Assembly: GCA_047777415.1 (NCBI GenBank) | Contig: JBKEEO010000001.1 | Location: forward strand, 496,001 to 560,000 | Direction: 5' to 3' | Length of the DNA: 64,000 bases | DNA from: Caproicibacter sp047777415 | GTDB lineage: Bacteria; Bacillota; Clostridia; Oscillospirales; Acutalibacteraceae | In this document: positions 9,688 to 18,970 of the stretch, piece after piece | Position numbering within the stretch: the first letter of the stretch is position 1 | Layout: each line of letters opens with the position of its first letter | Notes under the pieces: model-generated | What the model was told of the DNA's origin: nothing | Database searches by the model: none | Seen by the model: only the letters and a program-made list of their open reading frames with translations | Translations under genes and position numbers: made by a program

Positions 9688-10596
9688 ATGAAGCACTTAT
9701 TGAAAATGATGGATTTGACCGCAAACGATATTACAGAAATTTTAAATTTGGCGGACCAGCTTAAGTATGAGCAAAAGCATGGAATCGCACACCCGCATTT
9801 GGCGGGAAAAACGCTGGGCATGATTTTTGAAAAAGCCAGCACGCGTACGCGCGTTTCGTTTGAAGTGGGCATGTACCAGCTCGGGGGACTGCCGATTTTT
9901 CTTTCCTCCGACGATTTGCAGATTGGCCGCGGTGAACCGGTACAGGACACTGCCCGCGTGCTTTCCCGGTATCTAAATGGCATCATGATTCGCACCTACA
10001 AGCAGTCCGAGGTAGAAGCACTCGCCGCAAACGGTACCATTCCGGTTATCAACGGCCTCACGGATTATGCACACCCCTGTCAAGTGTTGGCGGACTTAAT
10101 GACCATCCGCGAATACAAAGGAACATTAGAGGGTTTGAAAATGTGTTTCATCGGGGACGGAAATAACATGATGAACTCCCTGATTGTGGGCGGACTGAAA
10201 ATGAAAATGGAAGTTGCAGTTGCTTGCCCGTCCGCTTACAAACCCGCACAGGATGTATTGGATTTTGCCGTAACGCATCCGGCATTCAGCATGACAACGG
10301 ATCCGGCTGAAGCCGCAAGAGGTGCAGACGTGGTGATTACGGACGTTTGGGCCTCCATGGGAGAGGAAGCTGAAGCTGAAAAACGCCGTCAGGACTTTGC
10401 GGGTTACCAGGTGAATGCCGATATTTTGAAAGTCGCAAAACCGGATGCCATTGTTCAGCACTGCCTGCCCGCACACCGCGGTGAGGAAATTACAACGGAA
10501 GTGTTCGAAAGCCACGCAAAGGAAATCTTTGACGAAGCGGAAAACCGCCTGCATGCACAGAAAGCCGTTCTGGTCAAACTGCTGGGGAATCAATAA
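9688..10596 (+). CDS. argF: ornithine carbamoyltransferase
   Basis: 302 residues; carbamoylates ornithine to citrulline. Carbamoyl-phosphate motif ASTRTRVSFE, the HPCQVLADL segment and the ornithine-binding HCLPAHRGEE are all present. Start at 9688 has GGAGGG upstream. Last gene of the arg cluster, followed by a bidirectional terminator. All steps from glutamate to arginine are therefore encoded here. Confidence 0.97.
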   Translation: MKHLLKMMDLTANDITEILNLADQLKYEQKHGIAHPHLAGKTLGMIFEKASTRTRVSFEVGMYQLGGLPIFLSSDDLQIGRGEPVQDTARVLSRYLNGIMIRTYKQSEVEALAANGTIPVINGLTDYAHPCQVLADLMTIREYKGTLEGLKMCFIGDGNNMMNSLIVGGLKMKMEVAVACPSAYKPAQDVLDFAVTHPAFSMTTDPAEAARGADVVITDVWASMGEEAEAEKRRQDFAGYQVNADILKVAKPDAIVQHCLPAHRGEEITTEVFESHAKEIFDEAENRLHAQKAVLVKLLGNQ

Positions 10597-10631
10597 GCCG
10601 CGAGATCCTCTTATCAGCAAAATAAAAATAC

Positions 10632-10667
10632 AAAAAAGGAGCTGCGTAACGCCGCTCCTTTTTTTGA
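10632..10667. terminator. bidirectional terminator between argF and the chemoreceptor pseudogene
   Basis: GGAGCTGCG / CGCCGCTCC with a TAA loop, flanked by an A run and a T run. It can serve argF on + and the chemoreceptor on -. Confidence 0.9.
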
Positions 10668-10681
10668 GCAAACTCTTTCTA

Positions 10682-12639
10682 CTATTCCGGAGTTTTTAAT
10701 TGAAATTTCTTTGTCAGCGCGTACAGCCGCTGCGATTGCAGTGACAAATCTCGGCTTGCCGCCGCGTTTTCCTCCGAGGCTGCAGAATTTTTCTGCACCA
10801 CTTCGGAAATTTGTGCAATAGAGGCTGTAACCTGTGATACTGATTCAGCTTCATCGTTGGTTGAATCAGAAATTTTTCCGATTAATACGGTTGATTGTTC
10901 CGAACTGCTTTTAATCTTTTGGAAAGAAGCTGCAGTGGAGTTGACGGCTTTCATTCCCCTATTTACTTGGGCAATAGAATTTTCAATTAAAGCGGAGGAT
11001 TGTTTTGCGGCTTGTGCGCTTTTGGCGGCTAGATTTCTCACTTCATTGGCTACAACGGCAAATCCCTTCCCCGCTTCACCGGCTCTCGCAGATTCCACTG
11101 CAGCGTTTAAAGCCAATAAGTTGGTTTGAAAAGCGATATCTTGAATTGCCTTGATGATCTTTCGAATCTCCGCGGAAGATTCATTGATATCATTCATTGC
11201 AGCCAGCAATTCTTTCACATCACGATTTCCCTGTTCCACAGCTTCATTCGATTTTTCAGAAATTTCACTGGCAACCGTGGCATTTTTAGCCGTGTTTTTA
11301 ATTTGGACTGAGATTTTTTCAATGGTATCCGATAATTGCTCTATTGCGCCGGCCTGTTCTGCAGCTCCTTGAGACAGCATCCCTGCATTGTCCGCAATTT
11401 GCTTGGAACCGTCATCTATGGACTTTGCAGCGGCGTTAATTTCACAAAACGTTTCATTCAGAGATCGAATTATAGAATCCAATGCCTTTTTTATCTCGAT
11501 AAAATCCCCAAAATACTCCCGCTTTGTTCCTGCGGTCAAATCGCCACGGGAAACAGCGTCCAAAATATCCTTAATTTCACCGATATAGATTTGAAGGCTA
11601 ATCACCGTATTTTGAAGCGCTGTTACAACCTGCCCCACTTCATCTTCCGAATGGACTGTAAGTGAAACAGCGCTTTCATCAGTTAGGCCAATTTGCCCTT
11701 GTTCCATCTTCCTTGCAAGGGACACAACTTGTTCCAGCGGTATTTTCACTCTTTTTTTAATGAATTTGTTTAGTACGAATGTTACACCGAGCATTAAAAC
11801 AATGGCAAACAATATGGTAAACAGAATAATATTCCGCTGTGCTGCCTGCGTACTGCTAATATCCTTACCTGCAAATAAGGCTCCAATCGCATTTCCATCG
11901 TCGCCCAATATAGGCATATAACCCGAAATAAAACTTTTCCCCAAAATGGTTTGTTTTGTAATATAAGTTTGTTTTTCTTGGAGCACTTTATCGGAAATGA
12001 AGCTTTCCATTTGCTGGCCGTTCTGCCGTACTTTATCAATTGCAGTTGTTGTATTAATTTGTTCATTTCCCAGGAACACGGAAAATTCACAGCCTGTGTA
12101 TGCCTTTAACTGATCAAGAAAATTTGTTTCAACTGTTGAGTCAGAAACACTTTGCAGGGAACGCACGGCGGATACACATCCAATCACCTCGCCATCGTTC
12201 AAGAGGGGCGCGCCATAGCAAACGCAAAGCATTTTTCCCGTTAGAACTTCATTTACAAGAGCTTTTTGGTTATCCAGTGCCTGTTCGACATGCTTGAGGC
12301 CAGAAAGCTCCTCTAGGTCAAGTTCGCTGGTTGATGAAGCAATTATCTTACCGCTTTTATCCGTTATGAATCGTAACTCAAGTCGTGGGCAAGTACATTG
12401 CTTTTTAAAGCCGATACCATGCCGTAATTGTTTTTTTCTACTACCGCGCTGATTAACTCCGGATTCTCCGACAACTCATTGCCTGCACTTTGCACGCTAT
12501 CGCTAAAGCCTTTTAATGTTTCGGAAAGTCCGTTTAGTGCCACACTGCAATCTTGGCGGCAGGATTGTTCAAATGCCTGACTTGTAAAGGCAGAAACAAC
12601 AGCTATGGCAATGGTTAAAATGACCAACAGCATGAAAAG
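10682..12639 (-). pseudogene. methyl-accepting chemotaxis protein, frameshifted and 5'-truncated by an IS
   Basis: The 3' part (stop at 10682, open back beyond 12232) has a cache-like sensor end, a transmembrane segment, HAMP and a full signalling domain with the conserved hairpin DIAFQTNLLALNAAVESARAGE. A second piece (stop at 12364, first residues MLLVILTIAI near 12633) is the N-terminal membrane segment and start of the sensor domain in another frame. Reading on after about 12385 in the 3' frame gives RFITDKSGKIIASS, typical of the same domain, so one base has been lost or gained near 12375-12385. The 5' end stops at an IS256-family element at 12640, and no start or matching N-terminus is seen beyond the IS. 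Confidence 0.85.
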
Positions 12640-13970
12640 CTAGTGTCAAGGGAAGTTCGCAATTTCGGGACTCCGGAAAATGAATTAGGCTACGTTTAAC
12701 AGTGAAAGAATGGATTTCGGGTTTAAGTATGCTCTGGAAATAGACCAGTCCTCCGCATACTCCATCAGATGTGTTGTTACCAGCCGTAGATAGGAATCCG
12801 GATTAGGAAATATTCCGACTACGCTGGTTCTGCGGCGAATTTCCTTGTTTAGCCGTTCTAGCATATTGGTTGAGGAGATTTTGCGAGCATCGAGTTCCGG
12901 AAAAGCATAGAAGGCTAGAGAATCTTCCAGCCCATCTTGCAGAAGCTCAATTGCTTTTGGAAAGCGTTTTCCATACTGTTCTGATATTTGCTCTGCGCGT
13001 TGTCTAGCTATTTCAGCGGAAGGTGCCAGCCAAATTTCTTTTAACTGAGCCGCAAAGGATTCTTTTTCCTTCTGGGGTACATGAGCCAAAATATTTCGCA
13101 TAAAATGGACTTTGCACCGTTGCCAGGAAGCTCCCGGAAAACTCTCACGGATGGCTGCAATCAGCCCTTTATTCGCGTCTGAAACCACCAGGAGCGGTGT
13201 TTTCAGACCACGATCTAGAAGACTTTGAAACAATTGAGAATAACTTTCTTTAGATTCATCCAGCATTGGCTCTACAGCAATGATATCCCTATGTCCCTGT
13301 TCATTGACGCCGCAAACTACCATCACAGCCATGCTGACGACCCGGCCATCCATACGAATTTTTTCATACAGTGCATCTGTCCAAATGACAGGATAGCGAC
13401 CCGTCAGAGGCCGGCTGCGGAAGTACTGTACCTGCTCGTTAAGACCTTTCGTCATTTCACTGACTTGACTGCGAGAAAGATTTTCAATTCCAAGACTGCG
13501 AGCTAGTTTCTCCATCTTTCGCGTAGATACACCCTGCACAAACGCTTCTTGAACCACTTGAATCAGCGCTGCTTCACTGCGCTTGCGTTCTGTTACGAAA
13601 AACGGGATATAGCCCTGATTTCGGAGTTTTGGTACCATCAGATACATCGTCCCCATACGAGTATCCAATCGACGCGGCCGATAGCCGCAGCGGTAATCAC
13701 GGCGGGATGGATTGTGTGCATTCTTTTCTGCGCCAACGATACCGGAGACCTCTGCTTCCATCAGACGGGTACACAGCCATTCCAGCATCGACAGCATTGG
13801 ATCCGGCTGCGCCATACATTTTAGTAGCAATTCTGCCAAATCTGTGGTATCCTTTTTGTGAGTCATTGGGTATCTCTCCTTTTTTGAATGTCTTCTCACC
13901 ATTCATTTTATCGGAGTCCCAATGACTTTTCTATGCCTTTATGAAATTGCGAACTTTATTGTACTCCATC
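12640..13970 (-). mobile_element. IS256-family insertion sequence, copy 1
   Basis: 1331 bp, the same length and nearly the same sequence as copy 2 at 30863-32193. The ends share AAGTTCGCAATTT in inverted orientation about 12-14 bases in. Boundaries were set by comparing the two copies. Unlike copy 2 the flanks here (CATGAAAAG and GAAACTAGC) do not match, so no target duplication is left. Confidence 0.85.
12685..13866 (-). CDS. IS256-family transposase (copy 1)
   Basis: 393 residues, mutator-type DDE transposase. Features: SGIVGAEKNAHNPSRRDYRCG near the N-terminus, the catalytic-core segment VVSDANKGLIAAIRESFP, and the family RCKVHFMRNI. ATG at 13866 has AAAAAGGAGAG upstream; an in-frame ATG at 13902 lacks a site. 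No disruption seen, so it may be active. Confidence 0.93.
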   Translation of the reverse strand: MTHKKDTTDLAELLLKCMAQPDPMLSMLEWLCTRLMEAEVSGIVGAEKNAHNPSRRDYRCGYRPRRLDTRMGTMYLMVPKLRNQGYIPFFVTERKRSEAALIQVVQEAFVQGVSTRKMEKLARSLGIENLSRSQVSEMTKGLNEQVQYFRSRPLTGRYPVIWTDALYEKIRMDGRVVSMAVMVVCGVNEQGHRDIIAVEPMLDESKESYSQLFQSLLDRGLKTPLLVVSDANKGLIAAIRESFPGASWQRCKVHFMRNILAHVPQKEKESFAAQLKEIWLAPSAEIARQRAEQISEQYGKRFPKAIELLQDGLEDSLAFYAFPELDARKISSTNMLERLNKEIRRRTSVVGIFPNPDSYLRLVTTHLMEYAEDWSISRAYLNPKSILSLLNVA

Positions 13971-14029
13971 GAAACTAGCGGTGCTTGAAAGCAGGTCAAA
14001 TAAATATAATAATTGTCATTTTAAAAAAT

Positions 14030-14071
14030 TAGGGCACAGCCTCAGAACAAGAAGTTCAAAGGCTGTGCCCA
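14030..14071 (-). terminator. terminator downstream of glyS region
   Basis: An 11-bp stem GGGCACAGCCT / AGGCTGTGCCC, followed on the - strand by TAATTTTTT. It would end transcripts coming from glyS. Confidence 0.75.
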
Positions 14072-14349
14072 TTCATTTTCCGGTCAGGTTCTTTGGAGGA
14101 CGATTATTCAGGCTGAGCTTTTTGACCACGTAGCTCCGCTGCAGGCGGCATTCTGCACTGATGCTTTTTGTGCGGAGCACCCGAAAGACAGGTCCGTTCC
14201 CGACCGATTTGCCAGACAAATTCGTGAGTTTCCTATAACGAAACATTGCGGACGCTGTCGATTTATTTTTTCACGTCCTACTGTCATTCTATTCATGATC
14301 TCTTGTTTCGGTGTATTACTTTTGCCATTTTGGCTGAAAACACCACTTC
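14072..14349. other. intergenic region without a convincing gene
   Basis: About 280 bases between glyS and its terminator. It holds nested inverted repeats (GCTCCGC at about 14132 with GCGGAGC at about 14172, and TGCAG/CTGCA inside). Only a 62-residue - strand frame (14108-14296) with no clear ribosome site is present. It could be a 3' untranslated region or a small RNA; nothing recognised. Confidence 0.4.
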
Positions 14350-15726
14350 TTAATAATCAAGCTTGCTTTCCAGATAATCGGTCAGCTTGTCAATGGAAAT
14401 GCGCTCCTGCTGCATTGTATCGCGGTCACGCACGGTCACACAGGCGTCTGTTTCACTGTCCATATCGTACGTGATGCAGAACGGTGTTCCGATTTCATCC
14501 TGGCGGCGATACCGTTTGCCAATAGAACCCGCATCATCATAATCCACCATGAAATGCTTGGTCAGCATGGTGTAAACCTCCAGCGCACGGTCGTTCAGCT
14601 TTTTGCGCAAAGGAAGCACTGCGGCTTTATACGGAGCAAGCGCCGGATGCAGATGCAGCACGACACGAGTGTCACCATTCTCCAGTTTTTCCTCATCGTA
14701 GGCATCACACAAGAAGGCGAGCGCAACACGATCCGCGCCGAGGGACGGCTCAATGACATAGGGAATATAGTGTTCTTTGGTTTCTTGGTCAAAGAATTCC
14801 AGACTCTTGCCGGAATGTTCCTGATGACGCGACAAGTCATAATTCGTGCGATCGGCGATACCCCACAGTTCACCCCAGCCGAATGGGAACTTAAATTCAA
14901 TATCCGTGGTCGCCTTCGAATAGAATGAAAGCTCCTCCTTCGAATGGTCACGCATGCGGGTATTGCTTTCCGTCATGCCGAGGTCAAGCAGCCATTTTTT
15001 GCAGAAATCTTTCCAGTAGTGGAACCAATCCAAATCGGTGTCCGGCTTGCAGAAGAACTCCAACTCCATCTGCTCAAACTCGCGCGTGCGGAAAATAAAG
15101 TTTCCGGGTGTAATTTCGTTGCGGAAGCTCTTGCCAATCTGCGCGATGCCAAACGGAATTTTGCGGCGTGTGGTTCGCTGCACGTTCGCAAAATTGACAA
15201 AGATCCCTTGTGCAGTTTCCGGGCGCAGATAAATTTCGTTTTTCGCATCTTCGGTTACGCCCTGAAAGGTTTTAAACATTAAGTTAAATTGGCGAATATC
15301 CGTAAAGTTCTCGCTCCCGCAGTTTGGGCATTTGATGTGGTGTTCCCGTATGAAATCCATCATCTTTTCGTTGCTCCAGCCGTCCGCGCTTTCGCCGGTA
15401 AAGTCTTCAATCAGTTTATCCGCGCGATGGCGGGACTTGCAGTCGCGGCAATCCATCAGCGGATCCGAAAAACCACCCACATGTCCGGATGCCACCCAGG
15501 TTTCCGGATTCATCAAAATGGCTGAATCAAGACCAACATTGTACGGGTTTTCCTGAATGAACTTCTTTCTCCACGCGCTCTTGATGTTGTTCTTAAATTC
15601 CACGCCAAGCGGGCCGTAGTCCCACGTGTTTGAAAGTCCGCCATAGATTTCGGAACCGGGATAAATAAAACCGCGGTTTTTGCACAGTGTGACGATCTGA
15701 TCCATGGTTTTTTCTGTAGTTTGCAT
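14350..15726 (-). CDS. glyS: glycyl-tRNA synthetase (single-chain, alpha2 type)
   Basis: 458 residues, class II synthetase that charges tRNA-Gly. The N-terminus GSEIYGGLSNTWDYGPLG is typical of the alpha2 form, with class II motif 2 FRNEITPGNFIFRTREFEQM in the middle and the anticodon-binding domain at the C-terminus (GSIGKRYRRQDEIGTPFCIT). ATG at 15726 behind GGAGG. It follows the GtrA-like gene by 44 bases in the same direction. No T-box leader is seen directly upstream. Confidence 0.96.
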   Translation of the reverse strand: MQTTEKTMDQIVTLCKNRGFIYPGSEIYGGLSNTWDYGPLGVEFKNNIKSAWRKKFIQENPYNVGLDSAILMNPETWVASGHVGGFSDPLMDCRDCKSRHRADKLIEDFTGESADGWSNEKMMDFIREHHIKCPNCGSENFTDIRQFNLMFKTFQGVTEDAKNEIYLRPETAQGIFVNFANVQRTTRRKIPFGIAQIGKSFRNEITPGNFIFRTREFEQMELEFFCKPDTDLDWFHYWKDFCKKWLLDLGMTESNTRMRDHSKEELSFYSKATTDIEFKFPFGWGELWGIADRTNYDLSRHQEHSGKSLEFFDQETKEHYIPYVIEPSLGADRVALAFLCDAYDEEKLENGDTRVVLHLHPALAPYKAAVLPLRKKLNDRALEVYTMLTKHFMVDYDDAGSIGKRYRRQDEIGTPFCITYDMDSETDACVTVRDRDTMQQERISIDKLTDYLESKLDY

Positions 15727-15770
15727 GCTGTTTCCTCCATTTTGGCGGAACGCTGGCTGCGCTCCCCAAT

Positions 15771-16190
15771 TTATTTTTTTCGGAATATTAAAAGCTTGCT
15801 GAAAATATAATTAATCACTACAACTATTACATTGTCGGCAATTTTAGCCAGAAGGCCGCTCCACAGAAGAATATCAATAAAGATCCACATACATAAATAG
15901 TCCACGCCAAGAGAAAAAAGTCGCGCCGCAAAAAAACTAACAAGTTCCCTGAGGACGACATCTTTGCGCAGACTCTTACTGCGAAACACCCATACTTTAT
16001 TTGTAATAAAGGCAAAAGTTACCGCAAGAATCCAAGCAAGCGCATTTGCAACCTGCCACGACCAAGAAAGATGATTATAACAAATTTCAAAGACAACAAG
16101 ATTAATAACGGTTGTCAGAACACCGAATACCAGATATAATATCATTTCCGGGCTGGTAAGAAAGCGCCATAATTTCAAAAACCGATTCAT
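15771..16190 (-). CDS. GtrA-family membrane protein
   Basis: 139 residues with four predicted transmembrane segments. It matches the GtrA-like pattern: FGVLTTVINLVVFEI in helix 1, ALAWILAVTFAFITNKVWVF in helix 2 and a C-terminal NYIFSKLLIFRKK. Members flip lipid-linked sugars or assist cell-wall glycosylation; the substrate is unknown here. The ATG at 16190 is chosen because GGAGG overlaps the codon at 16202 and stands 6 bases before 16190. Confidence 0.85.
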   Translation of the reverse strand: MNRFLKLWRFLTSPEMILYLVFGVLTTVINLVVFEICYNHLSWSWQVANALAWILAVTFAFITNKVWVFRSKSLRKDVVLRELVSFFAARLFSLGVDYLCMWIFIDILLWSGLLAKIADNVIVVVINYIFSKLLIFRKK

Positions 16191-16313
16191 GCGGGCCTCC
16201 ATGTGTGAGCGAATAGATATAGTTTAACATTCCGGCAGAATTCTTTCAACCGAATCAAACACATTTTCTGCTAATAGACATAAAAAAGAATTAATACAAG
16301 CTGGAACACGGAG

Positions 16314-16339
16314 CATTTCGCCGTTCCGTCGGGGAAACT
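16314..16339. repeat. 26-bp target duplication, left of IS481-like copy A
   Basis: Exact match to 17402-17427 (begins CATTTCGCCG, ends GGGGAAACT). See finding on long duplications. Confidence 0.92.
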
Positions 16340-17401
16340 TGTAGGTTTGTCAAACATATTGGACAGTATGGGATTGTAAAAATTCAGAAGGAGATAACCA
16401 GTGAAGAGGACGCATCGGCATATTGTTAGAGCGGCGTAAGTAGATGGAAAGTTGGTTTTCAAAGTCAGCTAAGGAATAAAAATGGTGTTTGTTGTAAAAG
16501 CGTTTTTGGTCTTCGCGATGGCTGCGTTCCACTTTACCATTGTGCCTGGGCGTATAAGGCCGAATCAGTTTGTGCCGGATATGCAGTTGAGCGGCAGTGG
16601 CCTCGAAGAGCGTCAGCAGATGTTTCTTTGATGGGGAAAAACGGTTGGTAAATTCAAAACCGTTGTCAGTTTGAATACATTCCACATGAACACCGCGCCG
16701 AGCAAACCATTTGACAGCTCGTTTAAGAAAGTCGGCAGAAGAGTAGGTACTCTGTTCAGGGTACGCTGCCAAAAAACGCAGCCTAGAAAATTCATCAATA
16801 GCGGTATACTGGAAAAGCCGAAGCTCTGGGTCGGCAATACAGCGCTTTGGAACTACCTTTACATCGATTTGAATGCGCTCTCCGGGATGCGTCATTTGCT
16901 CATATGGCTTTGGCTGATATTTTTTCTTCGGTTTTGCTTCTGGAAAAATCCCCATTCGGCGCATTACACGGAACAGACTTTCCGGACATCGCTTGTATCC
17001 GCGCTTTTTTAACCGGGACCATAGTTCAATCATACCGAGGTCGGGATTTCTGCGCCGCATATCGCGAATCAGTTTTAACTCGGCAGGTGTATGCTGGTTT
17101 GGATGACTGTGTGGCCTTCTAGACCGGCAAGCCAACGATTCTAATGTACCGTCATACCGGGCCATCCAAAAGTAAATAAAGGAACGGCTTTTGTTGTACT
17201 TTCTGCTTGCACGGCTAACACCGTACTTTTGAGCGTAGATCATTATGGATTGCCTAAACTTCATATCTTGTGTTACACTATTCATGCAGGAATGGACACT
17301 TCCTCTCGGTATGATTTGGTTTTGGTAGCTTTATTGTAACCGATGTGTCCATTTCTGTTTTTATTTTTTCTCAACTGTCCAATATGTATTGTAGTCCTAC
17401 A
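16340..17401 (-). mobile_element. IS481-like insertion sequence, copy A
   Basis: 1062 bp. Terminal inverted repeats have the pattern TGTAGG-N9-CATATTGGACAGT at both ends. One transposase gene fills it. Flanked by exact 26-bp direct repeats, far longer than usual for IS481. Copy B is at 23327-24389 and is one base longer, in an A run near the transposase 5' side. Confidence 0.92.
16350..17285 (-). CDS. IS481-like DDE transposase (copy A)
   Basis: 311 residues. N-terminal helix-turn-helix (YGVSRASRKYNKSRSFIYFW), then an integrase core with the catalytic Asp of QIDVKV, Asp of QTDNGFEF and Glu of GKVERSHRED. The stop lies within the right-end repeat. Intact; it differs from copy B at only a few residues (for example NPDLG versus NPELG). 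Confidence 0.92.
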   Translation of the reverse strand: MNSVTQDMKFRQSIMIYAQKYGVSRASRKYNKSRSFIYFWMARYDGTLESLACRSRRPHSHPNQHTPAELKLIRDMRRRNPDLGMIELWSRLKKRGYKRCPESLFRVMRRMGIFPEAKPKKKYQPKPYEQMTHPGERIQIDVKVVPKRCIADPELRLFQYTAIDEFSRLRFLAAYPEQSTYSSADFLKRAVKWFARRGVHVECIQTDNGFEFTNRFSPSKKHLLTLFEATAAQLHIRHKLIRPYTPRHNGKVERSHREDQKRFYNKHHFYSLADFENQLSIYLRRSNNMPMRPLHWLSPSEFLQSHTVQYV

Positions 17402-17427
17402 CATTTCGCCGTTCCGTCGGGGAAACT
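17402..17427. repeat. 26-bp target duplication, right of IS481-like copy A
   Basis: Exact copy of 16314-16339. Its right edge is 4 bases before a TTGACA -35 box. Confidence 0.92.
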
Positions 17428-17431
17428 CAAA

Positions 17432-17460
17432 TTGACAAACCAGCGCCGAAAAGGTATCAT
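17432..17460 (+). promoter_or_regulatory. sigma-A promoter of the 17528 membrane gene
   Basis: TTGACA at 17432-17437, a 17-bp spacer and TATCAT at 17455-17460. The IS481-like element stopped just upstream and left it intact. Confidence 0.75.
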
Positions 17461-17527
17461 AAACCTATTAGCGCATAGGGATTTATATGATTCCCACAGC
17501 AATCTGGTATTGAGGAGTAGAATATTT

Positions 17528-18064
17528 ATGAAAAAAAAGAATCTGCGGAAAACGGAGGGACTCCCCTTCAACCTTGGAATGGCGGCCGGTGTTGCCCTTG
17601 TGTTGCAAGCCATTCTTAGTTTTAACCTGTCCGAAATTCAAACACAGGCCACTCTGACCGCGATGGGTCTGCCGGACACTACTGCCGGCGTAAGCAATCC
17701 CCTTTGGTCGATTATTTCTTTTCTGGTTAATCCCGGCATTTTTCTGTTGCTTCTTTTCTTGGGCAAAAATAAAGAAAAGCGCGGCAGCGCATTCGCTGTT
17801 GTATGGATTGTCATCCCGGCAATCAGTCTGATTTCAACGATTGCCTCCATATTTGCTATGAAAAATGTTACCTTACAAGTAGCTGCCGCAGTGGATTTGG
17901 TGATGCCCGGCGGATACTGGATTGAAAACGGTCTGGCGTTGCTCGGATGGGGACTCATGATTGCCTCTTGCATTGTCTTGTGGAAACGCTTGCACCAACC
18001 GCCCGTACTTGAGACTCCGGAAGTATATTCAGTGGGCAACAATCCTACAAATGGGCAACAGTAG
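17528..18064 (+). CDS. hypothetical integral membrane protein
   Basis: 178 residues with about four hydrophobic segments (roughly residues 15-33, 60-80, 88-110 and 125-150) and a polar C-terminal tail. No family recognised. ATG at 17528 behind TTGAGGAG. It has its own promoter and is convergent with the flavodoxin-like gene. Confidence 0.7.
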   Translation: MKKKNLRKTEGLPFNLGMAAGVALVLQAILSFNLSEIQTQATLTAMGLPDTTAGVSNPLWSIISFLVNPGIFLLLLFLGKNKEKRGSAFAVVWIVIPAISLISTIASIFAMKNVTLQVAAAVDLVMPGGYWIENGLALLGWGLMIASCIVLWKRLHQPPVLETPEVYSVGNNPTNGQQ

Positions 18065-18071
18065 CCCGCAA

Positions 18072-18782
18072 TTAGTGAAACGGTGTTTTGCCGCTTAACC
18101 AGCCGTGGGCTTGCCAGTACTGTTGGTCTATGGAGGGATTCTTACCGTTTTTATTCATCCTACGGCTAAGATAAAAGAAAAATCGGGAAAATACATAAGG
18201 CGTGCTGTCCCCTTTGGAGACGGCACGCCAAAATTTTTCCGCGCACCGATCCAGCTTCTGTTCATATTTTTCCTGCTTTTCCTCCGGCATGGAGTCCCAG
18301 TTTAATGCAAACATACGAAAGCCTTTTTGATACACACGGTTAATGCCCCAGTATTTTAAACAGGTTGCAATCGGCTTCATGGCTGATTTCATCCCCGCGC
18401 CTGCGGCAGTGGAAAGCAGAAACGCCTTCTTATGGAAAAATTCTGGACGCGGACGATGGTTAATAAACAAAAACGGATAATGGTCCAGAAAATTTTTCAT
18501 TCCGCCGGAGGCTGACAAAACATAGACGGGCGTTGTTAAAACCAACGCATCTGCTTGGAGCATGGAATCCAAAATTGGTTTAGAATATTTTCTGTGCGGG
18601 CAGGTTTCCTCGCCGCGGGTTACACAGCTGCAGCAGCCCCGGCAAAATTCCGGCAGGTCCTTTGGAAGAAAAAATTCCGTTACCTCTACATCCCCGCGTT
18701 TGGACATCGCTTGAAGGAAAATCCGAGCAGCGCGGTATGTATTCCCTTTGCGCGGACTGCCGTGGATGACTGTAATCTTCAT
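18072..18782 (-). CDS. flavodoxin-fold NAD(P)H-dependent oxidoreductase
   Basis: 236 residues. The FMN-phosphate loop GSPRKGNTYR is at residues 8-17, and LTTPVYVLSASGGMKNFLD has the second FMN contact, as in the NADPH-dependent FMN reductase family. The cysteine segment CRGCCSCVTRGEETCPH, common in iron-sulfur-flavin-like members, lies near residue 50. ATG at 18782 has only a weak GAGGCAGG site; the frame upstream of it is not family-like. Substrate unknown. Confidence 0.8.
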   Translation of the reverse strand: MKITVIHGSPRKGNTYRAARIFLQAMSKRGDVEVTEFFLPKDLPEFCRGCCSCVTRGEETCPHRKYSKPILDSMLQADALVLTTPVYVLSASGGMKNFLDHYPFLFINHRPRPEFFHKKAFLLSTAAGAGMKSAMKPIATCLKYWGINRVYQKGFRMFALNWDSMPEEKQEKYEQKLDRCAEKFWRAVSKGDSTPYVFSRFFFYLSRRMNKNGKNPSIDQQYWQAHGWLSGKTPFH

Positions 18783-18870
18783 ATTGCCAACCTGCCTCTC
18801 TGTCAATGTTATTTTATTAGTATAGCATGAAAAAAATTTAGCAGCAAACACAACAAATGGAATATTATGA

Positions 18871-18914
18871 AAAAAACGGAGCGTCCGACAAGATCGGATA
18901 CTCCGTTTTTTAAC
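18871..18914 (-). terminator. terminator of the opuC-like operon
   Basis: CGGAG-N2-TCCGA / TCGGA-N2-CTCCG stem between A and T runs, 57 bases after the substrate-binding protein gene. Usable on both strands. Confidence 0.85.
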
Positions 18915-18970
18915 GCGGTTTTCCCGCACACTGATATACTTTGCTGATGATTCAGACCGGAGCAAGAAAA

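Noticed and set aside
13971..14031. Missing N-terminus of the chemoreceptor beyond the IS256 copy
   Set aside because: The frame that joins across the excised IS has no start and does not look like a chemoreceptor membrane segment.
14108..14296. 62-residue - frame downstream of glyS
   Set aside because: No ribosome site, odd composition and no family; the region looks like untranslated structured sequence.
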